DNA of 64,000 nt from Siphonodentalium dalli (GCA_032622095.1 CP136067.1:96834707-96898706), one strand, 5' to 3'. Shown: positions 23,440-34,947, counted from the first letter of the stretch. Numbers and translations: made by a program. The notes: generated from the sequence alone by a model not told the origin.

Positions 23440-23970
23440 AGGATTCTCCTCGTGACAATTCATACTATGTGGGTATCACCCACAGTCTATAAATCTCCTA
23501 GAAATTTTGAGTAGATACCACCACATTGCGACCGGTTGCCATAGCAACTTCTTTTCGGAAATTTATGTTTTTGGGGGCTGTAATTTCGCTACGTGACGTT
23601 ATGTTTGAATCAAATATAAATGGTTTTCCTAAGTTAAAGGATCCAGGGCTATGTTGCCAACATCTGGAACTAACCTTGCTCTAAAATCTTCCTTCAGACC
23701 GAGGGCGCCATTCAAAATGGCCACCGAACCATCTTTGCTACTGTTATATAATTTTATAGCCATGTATGCGTTAATTTCATGCTGTGTCCGACTATTTGGC
23801 ATGACATAATTATCCAGGTGACAACTCATAATATACGGGTCATCAATCGTGGTCTATAAATCTTCCAAAATATTTTGGTCTATGCCACCAAATTGCGTCC
23901 GGTTGGCAGGGCAACCCATTTTCGGAAAGTTATGCGTTTGGGGGCTGTAATTGCGCTATAAGAGATGTCG
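23440..23970 (+). repeat. Two diverged direct repeats (~365 bp apart) with an X-box-like palindrome
   Basis: The block from GTGACAATTCATACTATGTG to GGGGGCTGTAATTTCGCTA (23453-23596) recurs diverged at about 23818-23960 (GTGACAACTCATAATATACG to GGGGGCTGTAATTGCGCTA). The first copy contains GTTGCCATAGCAAC (~23537), matching the palindromic RFX X-box consensus; the second copy has the degenerate GTTGGCAGGGCAAC. The region 23079-23439 before it shows nothing recognisable. Confidence 0.65.
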
Positions 23971-24338
23971 GCATGCGACATTTTGAATAAAATGCAATTA
24001 ATTGCCACAAACTATGGTCCAGGAATATATTTAAATTGCTCGCGTTTCTTGTCTTTCCGCTGAAGTGGTCAAGATTCGACTGCCATGGAGATTTCCAACC
24101 GAAATATTTTCTACGCGTCTACGGCTTAGGCTCCTCGGCGCCAACATTTTGGAATAATGACGTCACGAAGTAAGTCACGCGACCCCCACGTGCCGCCAAA
24201 GGTAGGTTACATCTTCCTGGACCCCTCGCTGCGTGGTCGGCCTATCTACTGAATACCTGATACTATGCGCAAACATTTAATTATAACCGATTCATTCGCT
24301 GATTTCAAGTGTATGAATTGGGAAACGGAAAACAAGTC

Positions 24339-24617
24339 TCAGAATTTTCCGACGACATTCGTCAAGTTCCTTGTTTCTTTTTGGTTTCGGGAGTTACATA
24401 ATTGCAGTACGGTCTGCGAGTTTGGTCTTTGATCGTAACAAGGGCGAATATTTCTATAGCTCGGCTCGCGAATTTGTTGGCACTTAAGTATATCGGGGCA
24501 TTCATCGCCCAGTTCTACATTCCAGGGGGCACATTGTCGTTCCGAGTAGTCAACAATGTACAACAAGAAAACCATAGTCAGAAATGGTAACGCCACCAAT
24601 ATCATATTATTAGCCAT
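24339..24617 (-). CDS. Hypothetical small secreted Cys-containing ORF
   Basis: The 92-codon ORF opens with MANNMILVALPFLTMVFLLY, which looks like a signal peptide, then Cys-containing sequence (QCAPWNVELGDECPDILKCQ, later RPCYDQ and LQLCN). Further upstream on the same strand, broken frames at 26.6-26.8 kb read GDEECLDQSECEKP, similar to the GDECPDILKC region, suggesting a decayed paralogue. I do not recognise a family. It may be a first exon with its partners missing, or chance coding. Confidence 0.25.
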   Translation of the reverse strand: MANNMILVALPFLTMVFLLYIVDYSERQCAPWNVELGDECPDILKCQQIREPSYRNIRPCYDQRPNSQTVLQLCNSRNQKETRNLTNVVGKF

Positions 24618-24818
24618 AAATATAAATTATAATACAATTATTCTAAAAACTAGCTTTCAAATTTTATGTGGGAAATTTGCATACTTCCATATTTCAAGTT
24701 TTCCCGTTTCTCGTGTTATACATTACTTTCTTCAAACTGTCTAGTTTATTACACAAGCTGATGGGCCCGACTTCGTCCGGGCTGTTTCCCATCTGATTTC
24801 CGGCGAAAGGCGCGATTT

Positions 24819-25325
24819 GACCTTCAATTGACTATTTCGAAAGTCAAGGTCAGGTCAGGGTCATGATTTTACCCGTCCAAAACACCCCCACCCGGAGAAA
24901 AGTACCCCTAGGTATCAAATTCGTCGAAATCCGTCCGTTTTACCCCACTTGACCTTTAATTAACAATTTTGAAGGTGAAGGTAAGGTCGGAGTCATGATT
25001 TGACCCGTCCAAAACACTCCCCCGACAAAAGTACCCATAGGTATCAAATTTCGTCGAAATCCATCCGTTTTACCCCACTTGACCTTTAATTAACAATTTT
25101 GAAGGTCAAGGTCACGCCGAGGTCACAATTTGAACCGTTCAAAACACTCCCCGGACAAAAGTATCCCTAGGTATCAAATTTCGCCGAAATTTGTCCGTTT
25201 TACCAAATTGACATTGCATTGACAGTTTTAAAGGTCAAGGTCATGTCGGGGTCACGATTTGACCCGTCCAAAACACTTCCCGGACGCAAATACCCATAAG
25301 TATCAAATTACGTTGAAATCTATGT
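24819..25325 (+). repeat. ~130-bp tandem repeat, four diverged copies
   Basis: Units start TTGACCTTTAATTAACAATTTTGAAGG at about 24819 (variant), 24950, 25080 and 25209. Each includes GACCCGTCCAAAACACTCCC and GGTATCAAATTTCGTCGAAATC. Copies are diverged, so the array is old. Confidence 0.85.
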
Positions 25326-25794
25326 AAAGCCGAAGAGGACATATTAGTTGCTAATTGCTAGATATACGACGCACGCCTTGTCGCGGTATTTTAAAGGTGT
25401 TTCAAACTAGGAGATAGAAGTATACTGCGTTTCAAATGGTGACGAATTATAGTATTTTATTCAAATTTTATGGCATACATTGTGATTAAAACCGTATATA
25501 CTATAAACAAATGAATGACTCGAAAATTAAGTGGGCCTTTAAACAAAGTCACAATTGCAGTTAGGCTCATCTCATACTAGTCTATTCAGCGATATTCTGC
25601 TGCGCAGTTTGTTATAGCCTCCAGTATTTATTGAGCGTTATAGCCCCACTGTTATAATTCGCCTTTAGCAGGCGTACTCTTGCCTCAGATTATTGAGATA
25701 TTAGGTCACACGTAATGACATTACATCGCATGGAAACATAGCAATTGTGTGGGCTGCTTGGCGTGAATATGTAATGATAAATAAGGTCATACGT

Positions 25795-26460
25795 AATGAC
25801 ATTAAACTCAAGAAAACCCGCGAAAACAAAACAAAATCACATTTAATGTTTTAAGTTATTTCCTTCATAAAAAGAATCTTCGTGATAATGAACCCTCTCA
25901 ATACTTTAGAATATAGAATTAACCTTAAAATAACATAAACCCCCGGAATACAGAACCTTCGGAATAACGAACCTTCGGATTGGTGAACCTTCGGAATAGC
26001 GAACATTCAGAGAAATTTCGGAATAGTGGACCTTCGGGATAGTGAACCTTCGGAATAGACATGCCCCCCCAATATTCATATTATATGCCCAGAGTTCAAA
26101 GGTATGGGCCCATAAAATTCTAAATTAGGCCCTTAAAATATTGAACTCCAAATTGGAGCCCACACAGAACATCCATTAAGTAAACTGTACCTGTGTCATG
26201 TCCCAATGCGGGAGGGTCCATATATACCACAACATTCATATTATATGCCAAGAATTCCAAGGTATGGGCCCACGTACTCACATTAAATCTCAAGAAAACC
26301 CGCGAAAACAAAACAAAATCACATTTAATGTTCTAAGTTAAGTTATTTCCTCCTGTATCTGTATCGGTTTGCGCAGGATCAGTTCGGATGTGAGCGCACA
26401 CTCCATAAAAAGAATCTTATTGATAATGAACCCTCTCAAATTAGTCTCAATACTTTAGAA
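25795..26460 (+). repeat. Direct duplication with GAACCTTCGGAATAG minisatellite
   Basis: The block CTCAAGAAAACCCGCGAAAACAAAACAAAATCACATTTAATG occurs at about 25808 and 26289; each is followed by ATAAAAAGAATCTT and AATGAACCCTCTCAA. A shorter block (TTCATATTATATGCC to AAGGTATGGGCCCA) is also doubled (~26077 and ~26235). Between them, 25945-26058 contains several GAACCTTCGGAATAG units. Confidence 0.75.
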
Positions 26461-26469
26461 TATGAAAAA

Positions 26470-27690
26470 CTCTACACCAGCTTACACCACTGTGTGGCGT
26501 AATGAGGCCTGTTTAACGGGTAGTTTGTGATTTCTTTTCTGAACATCAGCCGGCTGTGTACAATTCTGTTGTGGTCCAGCGATATGTAGTGTTCTCTTTC
26601 GAAGTTGTCTTCATAATTATATAAACTGCGAACTTGCTTGTTTTCGAGAGGTATTTTCCCCACACCTGGATAACTCCGTCGCGTACTTCGCGATCGCAGG
26701 AAGAGGTACAGCGATTAGGGCTTTTCACATTCGGATTGGTCCAGACATTCCTCATCCCCAAAGAATTAATTGTGTTGCGGGTCTCCATCATCCACTTACT
26801 GTTCCAATATCCGGTGTGCCACAAGATCATCATTACATCATATAATTTTAGTGTGATTCTGTTTATGGGCATACAAATTAGTCTGGCCCAGTACGATATA
26901 TATGAGGCCCGATTTCATTTTCCCGGTTATAGTGCACATACCCAGTTTGACATACACGAAGGGCGTTGATGTGGATTTTTTCCCCCGCCCCTACTGTGAC
27001 TTTCAGAATCCATTTTTCTTGCTTTTCGAACCGAGCTAGATTCTCATAGCCCCCCCCCCCATCTCAGATTCGTTCGCCATAATGGGGTTACGAGTAATTG
27101 ATTTTTCGTAGACTTCCAGAATACTCTTTCCTAAGTTTGTGATTTCTGGCTTTAATGAGTAGTGCACAGGTTGCGTGTTATTTTCGTTCAATACCCCTAA
27201 TATCGTTTTCGAAGTAATTTGATTTCGCCATGTTTTGGTTGTTAGTTTGTTTTTCTCGTCGGGGAAAGTTGTACCTGCAGGCATTTATACTGCCCACATT
27301 CAGTTGGCTGCCGGTTGCGCAGTTATATCTAACCGAAGGGGTTACAATGCAATGTTTAATTTTCCAGTAACTTGTCGAAATAGTAGTTGCGTCATAATAC
27401 AGAATATTACAGGCGGGGTATACATTACGATGGATAAGATATACCTCTTCATCGGGACAACAATTGCCCGCGGTTACGCACCTACTGTGGATTCTCTCCC
27501 CTGTCAACGGATACCGTGGTTGTTGTTTCCTATCTACTATCTGCGTCGTAGATTTCGGTAGCATTTTTCCTTTATTTGGAAGTCTGTGACAGTCACGGTT
27601 CGCGCTGCCACTTGCCAAATTTGCCAATGGCGAAAATAATTCACAATTGGCAAAAAATATTTTCATTTGGCAAAAGTTTTGGCAAGTCAC
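26470..27690 (-). other. Ambiguous Cys-rich coding-like region
   Basis: The minus strand carries a 170-codon ORF (27690-27178) with RCVTAGNCCPDEEVYLIHRN and spaced Cys residues, and broken frames at 26872-26472. The Cys pattern suggests an extracellular domain, but I cannot assign a family and the frames are disrupted. It could be a decayed paralogue of the ORF at 24339-24617. Confidence 0.2.
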
Positions 27691-27799
27691 ATTTTAATTC
27701 CTCAAGCAATTTGAAAAAATATTGGTCAATCAATACCATTAATTTCAGGAAACTCTTACATCGTAATTATATTAGTGGTGTTTTATAAGGTTGAGGGAC

Positions 27800-28970
27800 A
27801 GTTAACACAAGATGTCAGCATAACTCACTTTCTACCAAACGGGTGAGGAGGTACTCACAAGTGAGTCAGCACTTCTCCTTCTTCCCCCGGGCGGACAGCT
27901 CGGGTGGCCCGTGCACTCGTATAGTTACAGGTTGTACAAAATCGGCCCCCATGATAGGTTGCTCTTTGAACTCGGATGGGGAAGCTGGAAAGTAGGCGGT
28001 ATGTTACACGGATGAGTATATTTTACAATACTGCAAACAGAAAAGCCCCCGCCTACTTAACTCGGCTTATTCCGTCAAAGGTTAAGGATAACTGTAATTA
28101 CGAACTGAGAAATGCATCACATTTAAATCGTCCTATTTCAAATAGCAAATGAACAGATAAAACTTTCTTCCCCATATGCGTTATGGATTGGAACAAATTG
28201 GATGAACAAAAAAAGGAAGAAACATTCCACTCGATAGGTTCAAGAAAGCATTACTAACTAAGCCATTAAAACTACCAACATATTTTTCATATGGTAAACG
28301 GCTATTAAATATCCTTCATTGTAAACTGAGGTGTGAATGCGGTAATCTACAAGCTGATAAACTTCAAAATTATATAGCAATTTCTGCTACAGGTAGGTGT
28401 GGACATTCTGTAGAAAATGCTTTCCACTATTTTTTTGGAATGCCACCCACACTTTGAAGAAAGAATTACACTCCGTAATAATCTTCTGCGCTTTAATATA
28501 CAGTCAGTTAAGACACTTATATTTGGGGACCCGCACTTAGAACAATTATAAACAGAACATATCTTTCAAGCTGTGAAAAATTACTTACGAGATACAACTC
28601 AAGAGGAAAATCCGACAAAGTTCTGTTAAGACGCTCGCATCATTTGAATGCAAATTGTACAACTGTTAACAATGCACCATGGGCATGAGGTACATGTATC
28701 ACGTTTAAAACAGCTACTTGAAATCATTATTAAAATTATTTAGAATTGGTGGGGTGCTGAGACTATACACACTATACTTCAAATAATATACAATGATATA
28801 CTGTATGTATACGCTTGTATATATGTTATACCTTTCGTGTTGACAACCAAAATTATTATGTATCAGTGTTATAACGGAAATTGGGAGAGGGGTTTTGTAT
28901 AAGTGGATCGCACTTGTCCTCCAATCCCAATCTGTATTGTTATATACTTATTGGTAATAAATATGTTTCA
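27800..28970 (+). mobile_element. 3' end of a non-LTR retrotransposon
   Basis: Translated fragments match the C-terminal region of non-LTR reverse transcriptase ORFs: LRNASHLNRPI, a WNKLDEQ segment, LLNILHCKLRCECGN and GRCGHSVENAFHY followed (after a frameshift in a T-run near 28431) by a Cys and HFEERI. This is the Cys/His cluster found after the RT thumb. A polyadenylation-like AATAAA occurs near 28957, close to the likely 3' end. The part upstream of about 28050 is heavily disrupted, and the catalytic RT core is absent, so the copy is 5'-truncated. Confidence 0.6.
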
Positions 28971-29004
28971 ACCAAACTCGGTTAGGTAATATTCCTCGTG
29001 GGGA

Positions 29005-29460
29005 GTGGTGTCGCGGTGATCGTATGGTATACATAGTGTCGTGGTCCGGTTTGACCACTTGTTGTTTGTCCGTCCGTCCGTCCGTCTGTCTGTAGACACT
29101 TTACGCATGGTGCTATAACTGACCTCTTTTCACGCTGATCGGTATCAAATGTTGTGTATGAATTTCTCAGCACCAATTACAGATCGAAGTCGATTATGGG
29201 TTTGATCCGATAAATTTTAAAGGAATTATGGCCCTTTGCCATTGAAATAATGCATGCTTCGAAAATTCGACCATTTTTCAACTGTTAGGTTCCATAAACT
29301 TGGTCTGAGTTTCTCAGCGCACGACTACAGATCGAGTTCGAATATGGTTTGATCCGATATTCTTCATGACGTTCTGCCCCTTTGATTATTTTCTTCATGT
29401 CTGACAATATATCTTAGTTACACAGTATGCACTGTCCAGGTAGACTGTTATAAACCCGGT
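29005..29460 (+). repeat. Two imperfect ~160-bp units with CCGTCCGTCC tract
   Basis: GTCCGTCCGTCCGTCCGTCTG (29068-29088) is followed by two diverged units, each containing TTTCTCAGC...ACTACAGATCGA...TTTGATCCGAT. No coding is apparent. Confidence 0.5.
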
Positions 29461-29895
29461 TTACAATGCCATGCAGTTTTTCCCCTCACATAGAGCCACC
29501 GCGATAGTATCAAGTTACAATGACTCTCTTTTGTACTGGGCGAACTAACTGCTAGCGGGTGTTTTGGCCATAAGATGCGATATCATTGAGGGGAATGTTT
29601 CTGCTATCATTTTTATACGCATGGTTAATTCCATTGCAGCTTAGAGGCATAATCTGGTTTTACTGTTTAATAGCATTACTGTTGGTGGTTAATGCAGTGA
29701 TTGGGTTAAGTAGATGGTTGGTTGCCTCAGCTACCCTGGTTGGCGTGGGCGCTCGCCATGATGTACCGGTGGGTTTTGGTGCATCATACGGTGGTCTCCG
29801 GGCTGTAACGGTCGTCATCCGGTACGGCGTACTGGCCGGGGTGGCCGTTACGCCTCTTTTTCTGACCTTAGTACTTGTTTTCTCCTTTTTTTCAG

Positions 29896-31316
29896 ATGCC
29901 AAAAACGACAGCAATGAACCGACACCGATTAGTACCCGATGTCCCGGTAGAAGTGGTTGGACCATCGCGGGTGACCAGGCATGCCTTACCAGTAGGTATC
30001 CCTGCCTGTTCGAAGGGGGTGCCCGCCAGGAGTGGTACATATTCTACGGCCGCGCCTACAATTGTTCGTCCCGTGCGGCCGCGGGTCACGCGTGTGCCTG
30101 GCAATGTGCGTCATAGGTCGGTTCCGTCGACTACAGCTTCATCCGTTGGTGCGCGATCGTCGCGTGGTCTGGCGCGTGCTGTGGTCATGCCCGAGGAGGT
30201 TGCATCGGTGGCTGCTTCGGCCGAAATTCGCGGGGAAGACGAGCAGAGGACGAGGCGCGTCTGGCTCCAAAGTTGCAGGACGCATGGCTGGGACATGGTG
30301 GCATCGTCTCCCGTTAATGGTGCCGCGGTCGCTCGTCGGCATTAGGAGAGCCGCAGACTAACGCTACCGTGGCTTCTGATTTCGACATTACACCAGCGCG
30401 CCCCATGGGCCGACCCAGAATCTACTCCGTTGCCTGCGTCGCTGACCATCGACACACTGGTCGGAGCTATAACTCGTCTCCTCGTTGCGGCCCTTACCCC
30501 TTCCTCTCGGACAGGTCCCACCCGCCACTGGGGTTTTTCCTTTTGTTCAGTTTGCTTTCCGCGTTAACGTACGACAGTATCCGCTCGTTGACATGCGCAC
30601 GTTGGGGCTCTTTCTCGCGCATCTTTTCCCGATCGGGTATAGCACCGCCACATTGCGTAGCGTGATGTCGGCCATCGCCTATCAGCACAAAATTCAGGGC
30701 TTGGCGACTCCCCCTACACATTTCCGGATTCACAAATTGCTCGCGGGCCGACCCAGTACTCTTCCTATGTTACACTCTATGATCGTTGTTTTGCCTCGTG
30801 GCGTAGCAACACACACTGAACTAGTTCTCTTTCGCGCATTCTTCGTATTCGCGTTCTAAGCGCTGGCCCGTATCGACGAACTGTGCACTTCACTCTCTGC
30901 TCTTCTCAATGTTCTGCTCGGTTCCGATGTTACGGTCACGCCCGCCTCTTTTGACATCTGCTTAACACAGTGTTAATACATTGCCCCAAGTGGTCACCAT
31001 TGGCAAGTTAGCGGAACCAGCTTTTTGTCCACATCGATTCATTTCAGTCTTCACTAAACATCTCGGTTTCCGGGCGGGCCCATTCTTCTGCTCACCGGGC
31101 GGTCGGGGCATCACACGGGCGCATTTCAATGCCGTTCTCCGGAGGGTGTTGTCAAATCTGCGATTGGATGACCGGGATTTCAAGTCTCATTCCTTTCGGA
31201 TAGGAGGGGCGTGCTTGGCAGCATCGCGGGGTTACTCCGATGAACAAATCCGGATGCTCGGGCGCTGGAACTCCGACGCGTTTCGTAAGTACATCCGTCC
31301 TCCGCAGTTGTCATAA
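29896..31316 (+). pseudogene. Tyrosine-recombinase ORF of a Crypton/DIRS-like mobile element, broken
   Basis: GC content rises sharply here. An ATG at 29896 follows a strong acceptor-like tract (CTCCTTTTTTTCAG) and opens a Pro/Arg-rich N-terminal region. The core-binding domain is recognisable around 30485-30760 (ATLRSVMSAIAYQHKIQG). The catalytic domain shows LFRAFFVFAF, an in-frame TAA (30857-30859) where a Tyr-type codon is expected, then ALARIDEL carrying the box I Arg. After a frameshift near 30960-31000 the frame ends with SHSFRIGGACLAASRGYSDE and LGRWNSDAFRKYIR, giving the H-x-x-R and nucleophilic Tyr. Stops and shifts make it non-functional. No reverse transcriptase was seen nearby, favouring a Crypton-like origin or a truncated DIRS element. 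Confidence 0.7.
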
Positions 31317-31724
31317 CATAATTCCCGCGATTACACGCTTCCGTTCGTGTGTCTTCCCACCCTCGTATAGCACAGTCACAGCGGCCGAGCGGGCACCCTT
31401 CCATCATTGCCGGGCGTCGTTATCTACAGTTCCGTTTGCCGACTCGCGGGCACGCACAGCCCGATTTCCCGCGACTGGGAGGGGTCTGGTAGGGTTATCC
31501 GGCCTGCAAGTCGTGTCGCAGCACGCGTTGGGGATCTCGCTGCCTGGTCTCTCTCTGTGCTGTTTTCCGACCCCCCCCTTCATTTTCTGTTCCCATCGGG
31601 GTGGCGGGGCACGAGCGTTTTCCGCGTATGCGCTACATAATTTACGTGGCCCTCTGGGAGGTACTTCAAGGCCCGGTTTCCGTTTCCTTTCCGACCGACA
31701 TCCATCCCCTGCCTCTGCTGGTGG

Positions 31725-32120
31725 TGCGCAATGGTAGCGCCGGTTTCACTGTGCTAGTGATGGTTTCTTTTTGGTTATTATTATTTTTTTTCTCCAGGCG
31801 CTCAACAGTCTCTGGTAGCGCCGGTTTCACTGTTCCAGTGATGGTTTTTTAGTTCTTTATCTTCCAATGTTACCATGAAGGTTTTTTGGTTAAATTTTTG
31901 TTCACGCGCTCATCAGTATCTGGTAGCGCCGGTTTCACTGTTCCAGTGATGGTTTTTTTGTTTTTTTGGTTATTTATTTTTCACTGTTCCAGTGATGGTT
32001 TTTTGGTTATTTATTTTTCACTGTTCTAGTGATGGTTTTTTGGATATTTTTTTTATGCGCTCATCAGTCCCTGGTAGCGCCGGTTCTCACTTTTATAGTG
32101 ACTGTTTTTTGGTTATTTTT
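31725..32120 (+). repeat. GGTAGCGCCGGTTTCACTG minisatellite downstream of the recombinase
   Basis: The motif TGGTAGCGCCGGTTTCACTG...CAGTGATGGTTTTTTGGTTA recurs near 31733, 31814, 31920 and 32071, with partial copies at 31981 and 32020. Each unit can form a small TCACTG...CAGTGA hairpin. It may be the 3' non-coding region of the recombinase element. Confidence 0.75.
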
Positions 32121-32439
32121 TTTCTCTCCAGCGCTCTTCAATCTCTGGGGTGGAGGTGGGTCTTTCTTATTTCCCCGCCCCGGCGTCGCGTAATTTTACA
32201 ATTTTCTTTTACGGGTGGGTTATTGCCTCAGTTTTCCCCCTTGGATTTTATTGGCTTCTGGTGGGTGTATGCCGAGCTCGCGTCTAACACTTCACTCGGC
32301 AAGTGGCGTGGTACACACACGTTGTATATGGTTCAAGCGGGGCCGCGCCACATGCCGATGGTTGTTTTTATTAATTTCGGTAATTCAATAAAAGAATTGC
32401 CATTACGCAAATATGTCTTTGTCTTTATTTATTTAGCCC

Positions 32440-32942
32440 ACCAATGGTACCCAGGGAATTGTCTTAGAGTAGGGAGATATGATATAAATGCAAAAACTGT
32501 TCTCAAACAACGTCATTGGGACGCACAACTCGTTGACATAAACACATCTGCTTCATCGAGGGCCCAATTTTATAGTTTTATTAAAACGGACTACGGTTAC
32601 CCAAATTACTTGAAGATGTTGCCGTCTAATCTATCGATATACCTCTTGAAGCTCAGAACTGCAAATTATAAACTGCCTATAGAGTGCGCAAGATGGAAGA
32701 AATCTCAGAATGATAATGCCAATAGGATATGCACCATAATTATGTGGAAAATATCTAGGAGACGAATACAATTTAGTTATTAGATGCAGTCATTTGGATG
32801 AAATCAGAAAACAATATATCCCGGAGTACTTTTGGAAGAACCCTACGAGAGAGAAATTCCATGGTCTCCTATCTCTTCAAAATATAAGCCTCATAAAAAG
32901 ACTATGCATATTCCTAAGGTGTGCCTTTAAGAAGGTGTCTTA
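32440..32942 (+). mobile_element. C-terminal coding end of a second non-LTR retrotransposon
   Basis: The frame gives QRHWDAQLVDIN, LLKLRTANYKLPIECARWK and a CT residue pair. A frameshift near 32735-32750 moves to GDEYNLVIRCSHLDEIRKQY, then FWKNPTREKFHGLLSLQN and IFLRCAFKKV. This Cys-x-x-Cys...H...C tail with LRT-NH/Y-LPIE-RW is characteristic of the last part of invertebrate non-LTR ORF2 proteins. It is cut at 32942 by the Helitron array and resumes at 34948, where the frame ends after about 12 codons. Confidence 0.6.
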
Positions 32943-33628
32943 TCTCATATATATTTTGAAGACCTCTGTCTGTATGTATGTTTGTTTGTTTGTCTGTCTG
33001 TCTGTCATTTATACAAATCTACGATTCTCGACCGATCGGGACGAAACTTGGTACGTGTGTGTAGTTTGACCAGGCGGTGAATGTTGTCGTATTGGCGAGC
33101 CCGTGCGGCGCCCGCTTCGCACATGCGCAGACGAGATCTCGGAAACGGGTGGAGCTATCGACTTGAAATTTGCTATGTGAATGTATCTTGCCCCGGATAC
33201 GAATTTTATCGGGTCGCCGAGCCCGTGCGACACCAGCTTCGCGCATGCGCAGACGAGATGTCTGTCTGTCATTAATACAAATCTACGATTCTCGACCGAT
33301 CGGGACGAAACTTGGTACGTGTGTGTAGTTTGACCAGGCGGTGGTCGTTGTCGTATTGGCAAGCCGTGCGACGCCCGTGCAGCGCATGCGCAGACGAGAT
33401 AGCGGAAACGGGTGGAGCTATCGACTTGAAATTTGGTATGTGAATGTATCTTGCACCGGATACGAATTTTATCGGGTCGCAGAGCCCGTGCGACGCCAGC
33501 TTCGCGCATGCGCAGACCAGATCTCGGAAACGGGTGGAGCTATCGACTTGAAATTTCGGGCTGGGTAGAGCTATCGACTTGAAATTTGGTTTTTGAATAG
33601 CCCGGACAACGTCGGGCTCATCGGCTAG
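32943..33628 (+). mobile_element. Non-autonomous Helitron, tandem unit 1 (686 bp)
   Basis: It begins 5' TC (TCTCATATATATTTTGAAGA) and ends with the hairpin AGCCCG-GACAACGT-CGGGCT, then CATCGG and terminal CTAG. The base before it is A, and the base after the last unit is T, as expected for Helitron insertion between A and T. Internally it contains subrepeats (GATCTCGGAAACGGGTGGAG; GCATGCGCAGACGAGAT) and no Rep/helicase coding. Confidence 0.85.
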
Positions 33629-34314
33629 TCTCATATATATTTTGAAGACCTCTGTCTGTATGTATGTTTGTTTGTTTGTCTGTCTGTCTGTCATTTATAC
33701 AAATCTACGATTCTCGACCGATCGGGACGAAACTTGGTACGTGTGTGTAGTTTGACCAGGCGGTGAATGTTGTCGTATTGGCGAGCCCGTGCGGCGCCCG
33801 CTTCGCACATGCGCAGACGAGATCTCGGAAACGGGTGGAGCTATCGACTTGAAATTTGCTATGTGAATGTATCTTGCCCCGGATACGAATTTTATCGGGT
33901 CGCCGAGCCCGTGCGACACCAGCTTCGCGCATGCGCAGACGAGATGTCTGTCTGTCATTAATACAAATCTACGATTCTCGACCGATCGGGACGAAACTTG
34001 GTACGTGTGTGTAGTTTGACCAGGCGGTGGTCGTTGTCGTATTGGCAAGCCGTGCGACGCCCGTGCAGCGCATGCGCAGACGAGATAGCGGAAACGGGTG
34101 GAGCTATCGACTTGAAATTTGGTATGTGAATGTATCTTGCACCGGATACGAATTTTATCGGGTCGCAGAGCCCGTGCGACGCCAGCTTCGCGCATGCGCA
34201 GACCAGATCTCGGAAACGGGTGGAGCTATCGACTTGAAATTTCGGGCTGGGTAGAGCTATCGACTTGAAATTTGGTTTTTGAATAGCCCGGACAACGTCG
34301 GGCTCATCGGCTAG
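33629..34314 (+). mobile_element. Non-autonomous Helitron, tandem unit 2 (686 bp)
   Basis: It starts TC directly after unit 1's CTAG with no intervening base. It is the same length and apparently identical to unit 1 throughout; every open frame repeats exactly 686 bp downstream. It ends CTAG at 34311-34314. Confidence 0.85.
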
Positions 34315-34947
34315 TCTCATATATATTTTGAAGACCTCTGTTTGTCTGTATGTTTGTTTGTCTGTATGTCTGTCATTTATACAAATCTACGATTCTCGAC
34401 CGATCGGGACGAAACTTGGTACGTGTGTGTAGTTTGACCAGGCGGTGGACGTTGTCGTATTGGCGAGCCCGTGCGGCGCCAGCTTCACGCATGCGCAGAC
34501 GAGATCTCGGAAACGGGTGGAGCTATCGACTTGAAATTTGCTATGTGAATGTATCTTGCCCCGGATACGAATTTTATCGGGTCGCCGAGCCCGTGCGATG
34601 CCAGCTTCGCTCATGCGCAGACGAGATCTCGGAAACGGGTGGAGTTATCGACTTGAAATTTGCTATGTGAATGTATCTTGCCCCGGATACGAAATTTATC
34701 GGGTCGCCGAGCCCGTGCGACGCCAACTTCGTGCATGCGCAGACGAGATCTCTGAAACGGGTGGAGCTATCGACTTGAAATTTGGTATGTGAATGTATCT
34801 TGCCCCCGGATACGAATTTTATCGGGTCGCCGAGCCCGTGCGACGCCAGCTCCGCGCATGCGCAGACCAGATCTCGGAAACGGGTAGAGCTATCGACTTG
34901 AAATTTTGTTTTTGAATTGCCCGGACAACGTCGGGCTCATCGGCTAG
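34315..34947 (+). mobile_element. Non-autonomous Helitron, tandem unit 3 (633 bp, diverged)
   Basis: It starts TC immediately after unit 2 and ends with the same hairpin and CTAG (34944-34947), followed by host T. It differs from units 1 and 2 by substitutions and by internal subrepeat arrangement, so it is not a simple recent copy of them. Confidence 0.85.

Noticed and set aside
23629..23829. 66-codon minus-strand ORF
   Set aside because: It lies between and inside the diverged direct repeats at 23.4-23.97 kb and has no homologue in the second copy.
24402..24744. Two 62-codon plus-strand ORFs
   Set aside because: They overlap the better minus-strand signal-peptide ORF and show no recognisable motif.
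29660..30342. Overlapping Arg/Pro-rich ORFs on the minus strand
   Set aside because: GC-rich shadows opposite the recombinase element's N-terminal region.
33009..34320. Several 75-166-codon ORFs repeated every 686 bp
   Set aside because: They lie in the Helitron units on both strands, have no family resemblance, and arise because the units are GC-rich and tandem.
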